Below are positions 1 through 8,492 of a stretch of 64,000 bases of DNA, piece after piece. Location of the stretch: positions 62,001 to 126,000 of the forward strand of contig NZ_JHXQ01000003.1 in assembly GCF_000621665.1 (NCBI RefSeq), written 5' to 3'. The notes beneath the pieces were generated by a model. The model made no database searches. It saw nothing but the letters and a program-made list of their open reading frames with translations, and was not told the DNA's origin. The position numbers and the translations under genes are program-made. The first letter of the stretch is position 1. Each line of letters starts with the position of its first letter. The stretch is from Allorhizobium undicola ORS 992 = ATCC 700741 (lineage in GTDB: Bacteria > Pseudomonadota > Alphaproteobacteria > Rhizobiales > Rhizobiaceae).

Positions 1-2
1 AG

Positions 3-1622
3 GCTTTCAGCCGCGATCCGCTCAATATCATGCGCTTCTTCCATGTTGCGGATCTGCACGGGCTGGAATTGCATCCCGATGCGTTGAAGGCCCTCACGCG
101 CTCCTTGCCGCTGATCAACCATGAATTCCGCGAAAACGAAGAGGCTAACCGTCTGTTTCTCTCCGTGCTGACCTCGCGGCGCGATCCGGCGCTGATGTTG
201 ACGCGGATGAACGAGGCGGGCGTGCTTGGCCGGTTCATTCCCGAATTCGGCAAAATCGTTTCGATGATGCAGTTCAACATGTATCACCACTATACAGTGG
301 ACGAGCATCTCATTCGCTCCGTCGCGGTGCTTTCGGAAATCGAGCAGGGCAAGGTGGAGGATATTCATCCGCTTACCGTCAAGCTCATGCCCCTGATCGA
401 GGAGCGGACCGCGCTTTTTGTCGCCGTGCTGTTGCATGACGTGGCCAAGGGCCGTCAGGAGGATCATTCCATCGCCGGCGCGCGCGTGGCGCGCAAGCTG
501 TGCCCGAGACTTGGCCTGAACGAGAAGCAGACAGAAATGGTGGTCTGGCTGATCGACCAGCATCTCACCATGTCGATGGTGGCCCAGACCCGCGACCTGC
601 ATGACCGCAAGACCATCACCGATTTTGCCGACAAGGTGCAGTCGCTGGACAGGTTGCGCATGTTGCTGGTGCTGACGGTCTGCGATATTCGCGCTGTCGG
701 CCCCGGCGTGTGGAACGGGTGGAAGGGGCAATTGCTGCGAACGCTCTATTACGAGACCGAGCTGCTTTTGTCCGGCGGCTTTTCCGCCAGCCCCCGCAAG
801 GAGCGGGCGCGCCACGCTGCCGAGCAATTGCAGGCCGCGCTGTCCGACTGGAGCCAGAAGGATCAGAAGACCTATGCCAAGCTGCATTACCAGCCCTATC
901 TGCTGACCGTGCCCCTGGAAGATCAGGTGCGCCACGCCCACTTCATCCGTCAGGCCGACAAGGCCGGACAGGCGCTTTCCACCATGGTGCGCACGCATTC
1001 CTTTCACGCCATCACGGAAATCACCGTGCTGGCGCCGGATCATCCGCGTCTTCTCTCCATCATCACCGGCGCCTGCGCGGCCGCCGGGGCCAACATCGCC
1101 GATGCCCAGATTTTCACCACGTCCGACGGCCGCGCGCTGGACACGATCCTGATCAATCGTGAATTCCCCGTGGACGAGGACGAGATGCGCCGGGGCAGCA
1201 CCATTGGCAAGATGATCGAAGACGTGCTTTCCGGACGCAAGCGGCTGCCGGAGGTTATCGCGACACGGGCAAAGTCCAGGAAGAAAAACAAGACCTTCAC
1301 CGTCAAGCCGCATGTGACGATCGCCAACAGCCTGTCCAACAAGTTCACGGTTATCGAAATTGAATGCCTTGATCGCATTGGTCTTCTGGCAGAGGTCACG
1401 GCGGCCCTGGCGGATCTTTCGCTCGATATTCACTCGGCCCGAATCACCACCTTTGGTGAAAAGGTCATCGACACCTTTTACGTCACCGATCTTGTGGGGC
1501 AGAAAATTACCAATGAAAACAGACAGGCCGGCATTTCGTCCCGTCTCAAGGATGTGATGAGCGAGGCGTCCGACGAGGTGGCGTCCGAACCTGTCCGCCT
1601 GCCGAGGAAGGCCCGCGCCTGA
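3..1622 (+). CDS. glnD: GlnD, bifunctional PII uridylyltransferase/uridylyl-removing enzyme (5' truncated by window edge)
   Basis: Nitrogen-status sensor that adds or removes UMP on PII proteins in response to glutamine. The frame is open from base 3, so the start and the N-terminal nucleotidyltransferase domain lie outside the window; about 540 of the usual ~930 residues are present. Numbering from the Met at base 30, an HD phosphohydrolase motif ([12 protein letters not shown]) lies near residue 136. This is the UMP-removing site. Two C-terminal ACT domains follow, at about 328-400 and 437-510, the usual glutamine-sensing pair. The TGA at 1620-1622 is followed after one base by the murJ ATG, so the two genes are probably co-transcribed, as in other Rhizobiales. 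Identification is firm from the HD-ACT-ACT order. Confidence 0.96.
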   Translation, partial: AFSRDPLNIMRFFHVADLHGLELHPDALKALTRSLPLINHEFRENEEANRLFLSVLTSRRDPALMLTRMNEAGVLGRFIPEFGKIVSMMQFNMYHHYTVDEHLIRSVAVLSEIEQGKVEDIHPLTVKLMPLIEERTALFVAVLLHDVAKGRQEDHSIAGARVARKLCPRLGLNEKQTEMVVWLIDQHLTMSMVAQTRDLHDRKTITDFADKVQSLDRLRMLLVLTVCDIRAVGPGVWNGWKGQLLRTLYYETELLLSGGFSASPRKERARHAAEQLQAALSDWSQKDQKTYAKLHYQPYLLTVPLEDQVRHAHFIRQADKAGQALSTMVRTHSFHAITEITVLAPDHPRLLSIITGACAAAGANIADAQIFTTSDGRALDTILINREFPVDEDEMRRGSTIGKMIEDVLSGRKRLPEVIATRAKSRKKNKTFTVKPHVTIANSLSNKFTVIEIECLDRIGLLAEVTAALADLSLDIHSARITTFGEKVIDTFYVTDLVGQKITNENRQAGISSRLKDVMSEASDEVASEPVRLPRKARA

Positions 1623-1623
1623 G

Positions 1624-3189
1624 ATGTCGCTCATCAAGAAATTCATGACCGTGGGAGCGGCCACTCTCGGCAGCCGCATTTTCGGCTTCGCGCGCGAAAC
1701 GCTGATGGCGGCAGCGCTGGGCACGGGGCCGATGGCGGATGTTTTCTATGCCGCCTTCCGCTTCCCCAATCTCTTCCGGCGCCTTTTTGCCGAAGGGGCC
1801 TTCAATGCCGCTTTCGTGCCGCTGTTTTCCAAGGAAATCGAGGCGCATGGCATGGATGGGGCCAAGCGCTTCTCGGAGGAGGTCTTCGGGGTTCTGTTTT
1901 CTGTCCTGCTGCTGATCACCATCGTCATGGAGCTTTCCATGCCGCTTCTGGTGCGCTTCATCATCGCGCCGGGCTTTGCCGATGATGCCGACAAGTTCGA
2001 GTTGACCGTGCGGCTTGCGGCGGTGATGTTTCCCTATCTCATGTGCATGTCGCTGACAGCCATGCTGTCGGGAATGCTCAATTCGCTGCATCACTTCTTT
2101 GCCGCGGCGGTGGCGCCGATCTTCCTCAATCTGGTGATGATCGCTGCGCTCTTCTATGCGCTCTATACCGGGGCAGAGCCTGTGCAGACCGCCTGGTATC
2201 TCTCCTGGTCGGTGCTGGTGGCGGGCCTGTTGCAGATGCTGGTCGTCTATCTCGGCGTGCGCCATGCGGGAATGCGCATCGGCTTCAAGTGGCCGAAAAT
2301 CACGCCGAATGTGAGGCGCCTTCTTGTTCTGGCTGTTCCCGCCGCCATTACCGGCGGCGTCACGCAGATCAATCTCGTCATCGGCCAGGCCATCGCCTCG
2401 GGCAAGGAAGGGGCGATTGCCGCCCTGCAATATGCCGACCGGATCTATCAACTGCCGCTTGGCGTCGTCGGCGTGGCCGTCGGCGTCGTACTTTTGCCGG
2501 AACTGGCGCGGGCGCTGAAAGGCGGCAATGCGGACGAAGCCAGCGCGATCCAGAACCGATCCATCGAATTCGTGCTGTTTCTGACGCTGCCGGCTGCCGT
2601 GGGGCTCTTTGTGCTGTCGGATGATATTATCCGCGTATTATATGAACGCGGCGCCTTCACCGCCGAAAATACGGCCATCGTTGGCGGTATTCTGGCATGG
2701 TACGGGCTGGGTCTTCCGGGCTTCGTGATGATCAAGGCCTTGCAGCCAGGCTTTTATGCGCGCGAGGATACCCGCTCGCCGATGCGCTATACAGGCGTGT
2801 CAGTGGCGGTCAACTCGCTGCTTTCGATCGCGCTCTTTCCTTTCCTGTTCGAGCGCGGCATTGCGATCGCCGAAGCCGTGGCCGGGCTTTTGAACACCCT
2901 CCAGCTTGGCACGACGCTGGTGAGAAGAGGCCATCTGAAGCCTGACTGGCCGCTGATTTCCAGGGCCTTGCGCCTTCTCGTCTCTGCGCTTTGCATGGGC
3001 GGCGTGCTTCTGGCAATCGGCCCGGCCTTCGCCCCCTATCTGGCCAGCGGTGCGCCCTTTCTGCACAAGGTGGCAGCGCTTTTTGCCGAAATCGGCATTG
3101 CCATGCTGGTCTATTTCGGGCTCGCCTTCGCCATTGGCGGCATCGGTCTTGCCATGCTGCGGAAAAACCTGCGGCGCCGGGCAAAATAA
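1624..3189 (+). CDS. murJ: MurJ/MviN, lipid II flippase
   Basis: Polytopic inner-membrane protein of 521 aa, the usual size for MurJ, which moves lipid II across the inner membrane for peptidoglycan synthesis. The N-terminus (KKFMTVGAATLGSRIFGFARE) and the segment PNLFRRLFAEGAFNAAFVP are the family's most conserved stretches, and hydrophobic segments consistent with about 14 helices run the length of the protein. It starts one base after the glnD stop and is likely translated by coupling. The C-terminus is basic (RKNLRRRAK). The glnD-murJ-trpS order is standard for Rhizobiales. Nothing is unusual in the sequence. Confidence 0.95.
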   Translation: MSLIKKFMTVGAATLGSRIFGFARETLMAAALGTGPMADVFYAAFRFPNLFRRLFAEGAFNAAFVPLFSKEIEAHGMDGAKRFSEEVFGVLFSVLLLITIVMELSMPLLVRFIIAPGFADDADKFELTVRLAAVMFPYLMCMSLTAMLSGMLNSLHHFFAAAVAPIFLNLVMIAALFYALYTGAEPVQTAWYLSWSVLVAGLLQMLVVYLGVRHAGMRIGFKWPKITPNVRRLLVLAVPAAITGGVTQINLVIGQAIASGKEGAIAALQYADRIYQLPLGVVGVAVGVVLLPELARALKGGNADEASAIQNRSIEFVLFLTLPAAVGLFVLSDDIIRVLYERGAFTAENTAIVGGILAWYGLGLPGFVMIKALQPGFYAREDTRSPMRYTGVSVAVNSLLSIALFPFLFERGIAIAEAVAGLLNTLQLGTTLVRRGHLKPDWPLISRALRLLVSALCMGGVLLAIGPAFAPYLASGAPFLHKVAALFAEIGIAMLVYFGLAFAIGGIGLAMLRKNLRRRAK

Positions 3190-3299
3190 TGCCGCTGCAA
3201 AGCAAAAGCATCGCTTGATTGGCATCATGGCCCCGTGCATAAGCGCGGGCATCACAAACCCTGAGGTATCAGGCCCTCCACAAGCCTGTTGAGGTTCAT

Positions 3300-4364
3300 A
3301 TGAGCGAATTCAAGCCACTGGTCTTCTCCGGCGTGCAGCCGACCGGCAATCTCCATCTCGGCAACTATCTCGGAGCGATCCGGAAATTCGTCGCCTTGCA
3401 GGACAATAATGACTGCATGTACTGCGTCGTTGACCTCCACGCACTGACCGCGCAGCTCGTGCACGAGGATATGCGCGGCCAGATCCGTTCGATCACCGCC
3501 GCCTTCCTTGCCGCCGGCATCGACCCGAAGCGGCATATCGTCTTCAACCAGAGCCAGGTGCCGCAACATGCCGAACTGGCCTGGATTTTCAATTGCGTGG
3601 CGCGCATCGGCTGGATGAACCGCATGACGCAGTTCAAGGACAAGGCAGGCAAGGATCGCGAGCAGGCCTCGCTTGGTCTTTATGCCTATCCGAGCCTGAT
3701 GGCCGCCGACATTCTCGTCTACCGCGCTACCCATGTGCCGGTCGGCGAAGACCAGAAGCAGCATCTCGAGCTGACCCGCGACATCGCCATGAAGTTCAAC
3801 ATGGACTTCATGGAAAAGATCCGTCCCACCGGGCTTGGCGTGGACATCACCGTTGGCGATGAGCCGGTCCATGCCTATTTCCCCATGGTGGAGCCGCTGA
3901 TCGACGGTCCGGCGCCGCGCGTCATGAGCCTGAAGGATGGCTCCAAGAAAATGTCCAAGTCGGATCCGTCCGACCTGTCGCGCATCAACCTGATGGATGA
4001 TTCCGAGGCCATTTCCAGAAAGATCCGCAAGGCCAAGACTGACCCGGATGCCTTGCCGAGCGAAGTGGATGGACTGAAGTGCCGTCCGGAGGCGGATAAT
4101 CTCGTGGGTATTTTCGCAGCCCTTGCCGACAAGACGAAAGCCGAGGTTCTGACCGAATTCGGCGGGCAGCAGTTCTCCGTCTTCAAGCCTGCGCTGGTGG
4201 AGCTTGCGGTGGAGGTTCTCGCGCCGATCAATGCCGAGATGCGCCGCCTGATGGACGATCCCGGCCATATCGACGCCGTGCTGCGCGATGGTGGCGAAAG
4301 GGCGCGCGCACGCGCCGAGAAAACCATGACGGAAATACGCGACATTATCGGCTTCGTGCGATAA
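3300..4364 (+). CDS. trpS: Tryptophanyl-tRNA synthetase
   Basis: Class I aminoacyl-tRNA synthetase (354 aa, normal length) that charges tRNA-Trp in the cytoplasm. The class I signatures are visible: [13 protein letters not shown] near residue 14 (HIGH-like motif) and KMSKSDPSD near residue 218 (KMSKS loop). The ATG at 3300 follows a GTTGAGG ribosome-binding sequence. The 110 bases between murJ and trpS hold no gene and probably carry its promoter or leader. Confidence 0.97.
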   Translation: MSEFKPLVFSGVQPTGNLHLGNYLGAIRKFVALQDNNDCMYCVVDLHALTAQLVHEDMRGQIRSITAAFLAAGIDPKRHIVFNQSQVPQHAELAWIFNCVARIGWMNRMTQFKDKAGKDREQASLGLYAYPSLMAADILVYRATHVPVGEDQKQHLELTRDIAMKFNMDFMEKIRPTGLGVDITVGDEPVHAYFPMVEPLIDGPAPRVMSLKDGSKKMSKSDPSDLSRINLMDDSEAISRKIRKAKTDPDALPSEVDGLKCRPEADNLVGIFAALADKTKAEVLTEFGGQQFSVFKPALVELAVEVLAPINAEMRRLMDDPGHIDAVLRDGGERARARAEKTMTEIRDIIGFVR

Positions 4365-4433
4365 GTTCAGCGCCGGGAGAGACGGTCTTGCCGCATCTCC
4401 CGGTTGGTGACACGAGGCAAAACGGGGCTTTTC

Positions 4434-4925
4434 ATGGTTTCAAAGCGTCTTTCGCGTCTTGAAGGGCATCGACGGAAATTTCTGGCGGTGATCGACGATA
4501 CGCCGGAATGCTCGCGCGCGGTGCATTATGCAGGCCGTCGCGCCAAGAACTCCAATGGCGGGCTCGTGCTGCTTTATGTCATCCCGGATGGGGATTTCCA
4601 GCAATGGCTGGGCGTGGAAGAGATCATGCGTGCCGAGGCCCGCGACGAGGCCGAGGCCATCATGGCGAAATCCGCCCAGACCGTTCGCGAGACGATCGGC
4701 ATCGAGCCCGAAATCGTCATTCGCGAAGGGGCGGCGGCAAGCCAGATTCATACGCTGATCGAGGAAGACCGCGACATTGCCATTCTGGTGCTGGCGGCAG
4801 GTTCGGCCAAGGAAGGGCCGGGGCCCCTGGTTTCGATGATTGCCGGGCGCACCGCTGCCTTCCCCATTCCCGTCACGGTGCTGCCGGATAATCTCGGCGA
4901 TGAAGAGATCGACGCGCTTTGCTGA
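4434..4925 (+). CDS. Universal stress protein (UspA family)
   Basis: Single-domain Usp protein of about 163 aa. The core reads KFLAVIDDTPECSRAVHYAGRRA at the N-terminus, where the first beta strand and conserved Asp sit, and ends with the family's strand PIPVTVLP. UspA-family proteins bind ATP or AMP and are induced by stress; the exact role of this paralogue cannot be told. I prefer the ATG at 4434, after a GGGGC stretch, over an in-frame GTG at 4404, because homology-like sequence begins only after this Met. A usp gene between trpS and the NifU-like gene is common in rhizobia. Confidence 0.88.
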   Translation: MVSKRLSRLEGHRRKFLAVIDDTPECSRAVHYAGRRAKNSNGGLVLLYVIPDGDFQQWLGVEEIMRAEARDEAEAIMAKSAQTVRETIGIEPEIVIREGAAASQIHTLIEEDRDIAILVLAAGSAKEGPGPLVSMIAGRTAAFPIPVTVLPDNLGDEEIDALC

Positions 4926-5048
4926 GGCTTGTTGCACCATGCTTGCTGCAAGGCCTCGCCCGGAACTTCGCCCTTGAAGCCTGACCGTAAAACTCTTATT
5001 TTGGAAGAATTCTAAAAATGCGGAGGGTTCTTCCGCAAGGAGCCTGAA

Positions 5049-5612
5049 ATGTTCATTCAAACGGAAGCCACCCCCAATCCCGCCACGCTGAAATTCCTGC
5101 CGGGCAAGGTGGTGCTGGACAATGGAACGGCGGAGTTTCGTGACCGCGAACAGGCTGCCGCCTCGCCGCTGGCGGAACGGCTCTTCGCCATTCCCGGTGT
5201 GACGGGCGTGTTCTTCGGTTATGATTTCGTGACCGTCACCAAGGACGGTGTGGAATGGCCGCATCTGAAACCCGCCATTCTCGGCACGATCATGGAGCAT
5301 TTCATGAGCGGCGCGCCGATCATGGGCTCGGCGAAAACCGCCGAAGCGGGTGATCTGGATGGCGAATTCTTCGATGAGGGCGATGAGACAATCGTGGCGA
5401 CCATCAAGGAGTTGCTTGAAACCCGCGTGCGGCCTGCCGTGGCGCAGGATGGCGGCGACATCACGTTCAAGGGCTTCCGTGACGGTACGGTTTATCTGAA
5501 CATGAAGGGCTCCTGTGCGGGTTGCCCGTCTTCCACCGCCACGCTGAAGCACGGCGTTCAAAACCTTCTCAAGCATTTCGTGCCGGAAGTGCAGGAAGTG
5601 GAAGCGGTCTGA
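5049..5612 (+). CDS. nfuA: NifU-like iron-sulfur carrier (Nfu_N plus NifU C-terminal domain)
   Basis: Iron-sulfur cluster delivery protein of 187 aa. The N-terminal Nfu_N domain begins MFIQTEATPNPATLKFLPG, a hallmark of this family, and the C-terminal NifU domain carries the cluster-binding CxxC in KGSCAGCPSS near residue 158. The ATG at 5049 follows a strong AAGGAG site. It presumably receives a 4Fe-4S cluster from the SUF system and passes it to client enzymes; MiaB, encoded 3 kb downstream, is a plausible client (inference). Seven bases separate it from tsaB. Confidence 0.94.
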   Translation: MFIQTEATPNPATLKFLPGKVVLDNGTAEFRDREQAAASPLAERLFAIPGVTGVFFGYDFVTVTKDGVEWPHLKPAILGTIMEHFMSGAPIMGSAKTAEAGDLDGEFFDEGDETIVATIKELLETRVRPAVAQDGGDITFKGFRDGTVYLNMKGSCAGCPSSTATLKHGVQNLLKHFVPEVQEVEAV

Positions 5613-5619
5613 TCCCGTC

Positions 5620-6273
5620 ATGATTCTCCTTGCCATCGACACGGCGGGGGCCGATTGTGCCGCCGCTCTATACTGTTCATCGTCTCAAACCCTGCTGGCC
5701 TCTACATCGGAGCGGATCGGACGCGGCCATGCCGAACGGCTGATGGGGATGATCGATGACGTGCTTGCAGCGGCGGGCAAGGACATGCAGGACATAGGGC
5801 GCATTGCCGTCGTCATCGGACCGGGTTCCTTCACGGGCATCCGCGTCGGTCTGGCCGCCGCCCGTGGGCTGGCGCTTGCGCTTTCGGTGGACATTGTCGG
5901 CGTAACGACCCTTGCGGCGATTGCTGCCGCTCATCAGGCGGAAAAGGGGCCGCAGCCGGTGATTGCCGCCATGGATGCCAAGCGTGACGAGGTCTATGTC
6001 CAGTCCTTCGGCGCGGATGGCGCAGCCCTTGATGCGGCGGCGATGATCTCGCACGACGAATTGCGAACCATGGTGGCCGAAACGGGCTTTGGCGTCGCAG
6101 GCTCAGGCCGGACAATCATCGGCCTCGACGGGCCGGAGGACGGGGATTGCTTCCCGCTGATCCAGATTTGCCGTCTTGGTGCGGCGGCTCCCGTTTCGGG
6201 CAAGCCGAAGCCGCTTTATCTGCGCGGACCCGATGCCAAGCCGCAGACGGGTTATGCCGTCGCGAGAGCCTGA
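5620..6273 (+). CDS. tsaB: TsaB, tRNA threonylcarbamoyladenosine (t6A) synthesis partner
   Basis: Protein of 217 aa of the TsaB/YeaZ family, an ASKHA-fold protein that partners TsaD and TsaE in making t6A at position 37 of ANN-decoding tRNAs. Family features seen: the N-terminal ILLAIDTAGADCAAALY strand, ERIGRGHAERLMGMIDD, and the glycine-rich IGPGSFTGIRVGLAAARGLA. The 3' end of the gene (from 6073) lies inside the first copy of a 231 bp tandem duplication. The reading frame itself is intact, because the duplication restores the original tail before the second copy begins. The rimI gene follows, as in many bacteria. Confidence 0.93.
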   Translation: MILLAIDTAGADCAAALYCSSSQTLLASTSERIGRGHAERLMGMIDDVLAAAGKDMQDIGRIAVVIGPGSFTGIRVGLAAARGLALALSVDIVGVTTLAAIAAAHQAEKGPQPVIAAMDAKRDEVYVQSFGADGAALDAAAMISHDELRTMVAETGFGVAGSGRTIIGLDGPEDGDCFPLIQICRLGAAAPVSGKPKPLYLRGPDAKPQTGYAVARA

Positions 6274-6534
6274 TCAATGATCGACACCCTCTTTTCCTGG
6301 AAAGTGGCCGAAACGGGCTTTGGCGTCGCAGGCTCAGGCCGGACAATCATCGGCCTCGACGGGCCGGAGGACGGGGATTGCTTCCCGCTGATCCAGATTT
6401 GCCGTCTTGGTGCGGCGGCTCCCGTTTCGGGCAAGCCGAAGCCGCTTTATCTGCGCGGACCCGATGCCAAGCCGCAGACGGGTTATGCCGTCGCGAGAGC
6501 CTGATCAATGATCGACACCCTCTTTTCCTGGAAA
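6073..6534 (+). repeat. 231 bp tandem duplication covering the tsaB 3' end and rimI 5' end
   Basis: Copy 1 is 6073-6303 and copy 2 is 6304-6534, reading identically as far as I can compare by eye. Each holds the last ~67 codons of tsaB, the TGATCA junction, and the first ~9 codons of rimI. The unit length is a multiple of three, so between the two copies there is a chimeric 75-codon frame (6277-6504) that begins like RimI and ends like TsaB. The outer genes, tsaB (copy 1) and rimI (starting in copy 2), both remain whole. Confidence 0.97.
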
Positions 6535-7005
6535 GCGGAATATGAAGTTCTGGCCATGGAAAGCCGGGATTGCGCCGATGTTGCGGATTTGCATGGCCAG
6601 CGTTTCCCGCAGGCCTGGAGCGATGGCGAATTCGTCAGCCTGCTTTCGCAATCGGCCACTTTCGGTTTTGTGGCCCGGCCCAGCAACAGTCTGGTTTTCA
6701 AACCGGGCCTGAGTGGTTTTGTCCTGGCGCGCGAAGTGGCGGGCGAGGCGGAAATCCTCACCATTGCCGTGCAGGAAAAGGCGGGGCGTTGCGGGCTTGG
6801 CTGGCGCTTGATGCAGGCGGCCATCCGCCAGGCGGCCCTTCAGGGTGGCGAAAGCATGTTTCTGGAGGTGGAGGAGGGCAATGCCCCTGCCATCGGCCTT
6901 TACCGCAAGCTGGGTTTTGCGGTCGTCGGCAAGCGGCCTTCCTATTATGCGGACGCACGGGGGCAGCGAAGTGCGGCGCTTGTCATGCGGCGCGATCTTC
7001 GCTAA
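6508..7005 (+). CDS. rimI: RimI-type ribosomal-protein alanine N-acetyltransferase
   Basis: GNAT-fold acetyltransferase of 165 aa; RimI acetylates the N-terminus of ribosomal protein S18. The acetyl-CoA loop region (VQEKAGRCGLGWRLMQAAI, about 78-96) and the motif EEGNAPAIGLYRKLGF (about 121-136) are typical of RimI. The start ATG at 6508 is in the second copy of the tandem duplication; the first copy's equivalent ATG (6277) leads into a TsaB tail instead. The native upstream context is reproduced by the duplication, so expression is probably unaffected, except that an extra translated chimeric frame may lie between the two genes. Confidence 0.9.
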   Translation: MIDTLFSWKAEYEVLAMESRDCADVADLHGQRFPQAWSDGEFVSLLSQSATFGFVARPSNSLVFKPGLSGFVLAREVAGEAEILTIAVQEKAGRCGLGWRLMQAAIRQAALQGGESMFLEVEEGNAPAIGLYRKLGFAVVGKRPSYYADARGQRSAALVMRRDLR

Positions 7006-7048
7006 CTCGTATGTTTTGACCTTTTCAAGCGGCAGGTTCGAACCCTTC

Positions 7049-7486
7049 ATGACGGCATCCCAGAAAACCCTGGAAGAGCTTTGCGCCGAGCGCGGTATGC
7101 GCATGACGGAGCAGCGCCGCATCATTGCCCGCATTCTCCAGGAATCGGGGGATCATCCCGACGTCGAGGAGCTTTATCGCCGCTCTTCCGCCATCGACAG
7201 CCGCATTTCCATTTCCACCGTCTATCGAACGGTCAAGCTGTTCGAGGATGCGGGCATCATTGCCCGGCATGATTTTCGCGATGGCCGCTCGCGCTACGAG
7301 ACCGTGCCGGAAGAGCATCACGATCATCTGATCGACCTGAAATCCGGCCTTGTCATCGAGTTCCGCTCTCCCGAAATCGAAGCCTTGCAGGAAAGAATTG
7401 CCCGCGAACACGGCTTCCGCCTGATCGATCACCGGCTGGAGCTTTACGGCGTGCCGCTGACGCATGACGAGGACGGGCAGGAATGA
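7049..7486 (+). CDS. fur: Fur/Mur family metal-responsive repressor
   Basis: Ferric-uptake-regulator family protein of 145 aa. The N-terminal winged helix contains GMRMTEQRRIIARIL and the recognition-helix region SISTVYRTVKLFEDAGI; the metal-binding hinge EEHHDHLIDL lies near residue 88. The sequence fits the rhizobial Fur/Mur branch, which in several relatives senses manganese, rather than Irr, because it lacks the Irr haem motif. The ATG at 7049 is chosen because the family sequence begins there; the open frame upstream only overlaps rimI. The stop overlaps the start of a short Lys/Gly frame (ATGA at 7483-7486) that links it to plsC. Confidence 0.92.
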   Translation: MTASQKTLEELCAERGMRMTEQRRIIARILQESGDHPDVEELYRRSSAIDSRISISTVYRTVKLFEDAGIIARHDFRDGRSRYETVPEEHHDHLIDLKSGLVIEFRSPEIEALQERIAREHGFRLIDHRLELYGVPLTHDEDGQE

Positions 7487-7536
7487 GCAAGGGCAAGCGC
7501 AAGGGCAAGGGCAAGGGCAAGGACGGGGCCAGCTGA
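7483..7536 (+). other. Possible 17-codon Lys/Gly leader peptide built on a hexanucleotide repeat
   Basis: An ATG overlapping the fur stop opens a frame reading MSKGKRKGKGKGKDGAS, ending in TGA one base before the plsC GTG. The DNA is about six imperfect tandem copies of AAGGGC. It may be only a coupling sequence or repeat noise; no function is known to me. Confidence 0.4.
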
Positions 7537-7537
7537 C

Positions 7538-8335
7538 GTGATCCTTCGCATTCGTGCCTTCATTCTGCTGGGCCTTCTGGTTGCCGTCACCTTCGTCATG
7601 CTGCCGGCGCAATTGCTGGGGCTGGCTTTTGACTGGAAATTGCGCCGTCGCCTGCCGCGCTACTGGCATAAGGTGGCGTGCCTTGCGCTTGGCGTGAAGG
7701 TGCGCGTGCATGGAAGAATAGAAGAGCGCCGTCCGCTGATGCTGTCGGCCAATCACTGCTCCTGGCTGGACATCATGGTGCTGAGCTCCGTGGCGGATGT
7801 GGCCTTCATCGCCAAGACGGAAGTTGCCGACTGGCCAATTTTCGGGACGCTCGCCAAATTGCAGAAAAGCGTTTTCGTCAAGCGCGAGGAAAAACGTTCC
7901 ACGGGCAAGCAGGCCAACGACATTGCCGAGCGCATGGCGGCGGGAGAAATCGTCGTGCTGTTCCCGGAGGGCACGACTTCGGATGGCAACCGCCTGTTGC
8001 CCACCAAATCCTCGCTTTATGGTGCCGCCGCCATGGCGCTGCCGCTTGCGCCGGAGGGCAGCGTCTATATCCAGCCGGTCGCCATCGCCTATACCGGCAT
8101 TCATGGGATGCCGATGGGCCGGTTTCACCGACCCTATGTGAGCTGGCCGGGTGATGTGCAGCTGGCGCCGCATCTGGCCGACCTTCTCGGGATCGGCGCG
8201 GTGGAGGTGGATGTCTGCTTTGGAGAGCCTGAGGAATATCGCGAAGGCGTCAACCGGAAGCGGCTGGCTGCAACGGTGGAAGCGCGCATCCGCGCGCTGC
8301 TGAGCGCAAGGCTTTTAGGGCGCGACCTGTCCTGA
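7538..8335 (+). CDS. plsC: 1-acyl-sn-glycerol-3-phosphate acyltransferase (PlsC family)
   Basis: Membrane-associated acyltransferase of 265 aa of the LPLAT family, expected to make phosphatidate or to act in lipid remodelling. The catalytic HX4D motif is NHCSWLD near residue 70 and the substrate motif FPEGTTSDGNRLLP lies near residue 144. An N-terminal hydrophobic stretch (AFILLGLLVAVTFVMLPAQL) anchors it in the inner membrane. The start is a GTG at 7538, one base after the stop of the short Lys/Gly frame, so translation is probably coupled to fur. Rhizobia have several PlsC homologues (some in ornithine-lipid synthesis), so the exact acyl acceptor is uncertain. Confidence 0.88.
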   Translation: MILRIRAFILLGLLVAVTFVMLPAQLLGLAFDWKLRRRLPRYWHKVACLALGVKVRVHGRIEERRPLMLSANHCSWLDIMVLSSVADVAFIAKTEVADWPIFGTLAKLQKSVFVKREEKRSTGKQANDIAERMAAGEIVVLFPEGTTSDGNRLLPTKSSLYGAAAMALPLAPEGSVYIQPVAIAYTGIHGMPMGRFHRPYVSWPGDVQLAPHLADLLGIGAVEVDVCFGEPEEYREGVNRKRLAATVEARIRALLSARLLGRDLS

Positions 8336-8492
8336 ATCTCTGTAGCGCCCTGAATTTTATGTATAATTCCTCGCTTGATACCATCGTGGTTCAGGGTTGG
8401 AAAAATGCAGGCGTCCCGGCTGGAATATCGGCAATTCGTGCAGGCTGGAATTTGCTTCACAGTATGGGGGTCCTTGCTGTAAAAGCCCGGCC

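Noticed and set aside
6277..6504. 75-codon frame between tsaB and rimI
   Set aside because: It is a by-product of the 231 bp duplication: RimI's first residues joined to TsaB's tail. Not listed as a gene, though it might be translated.
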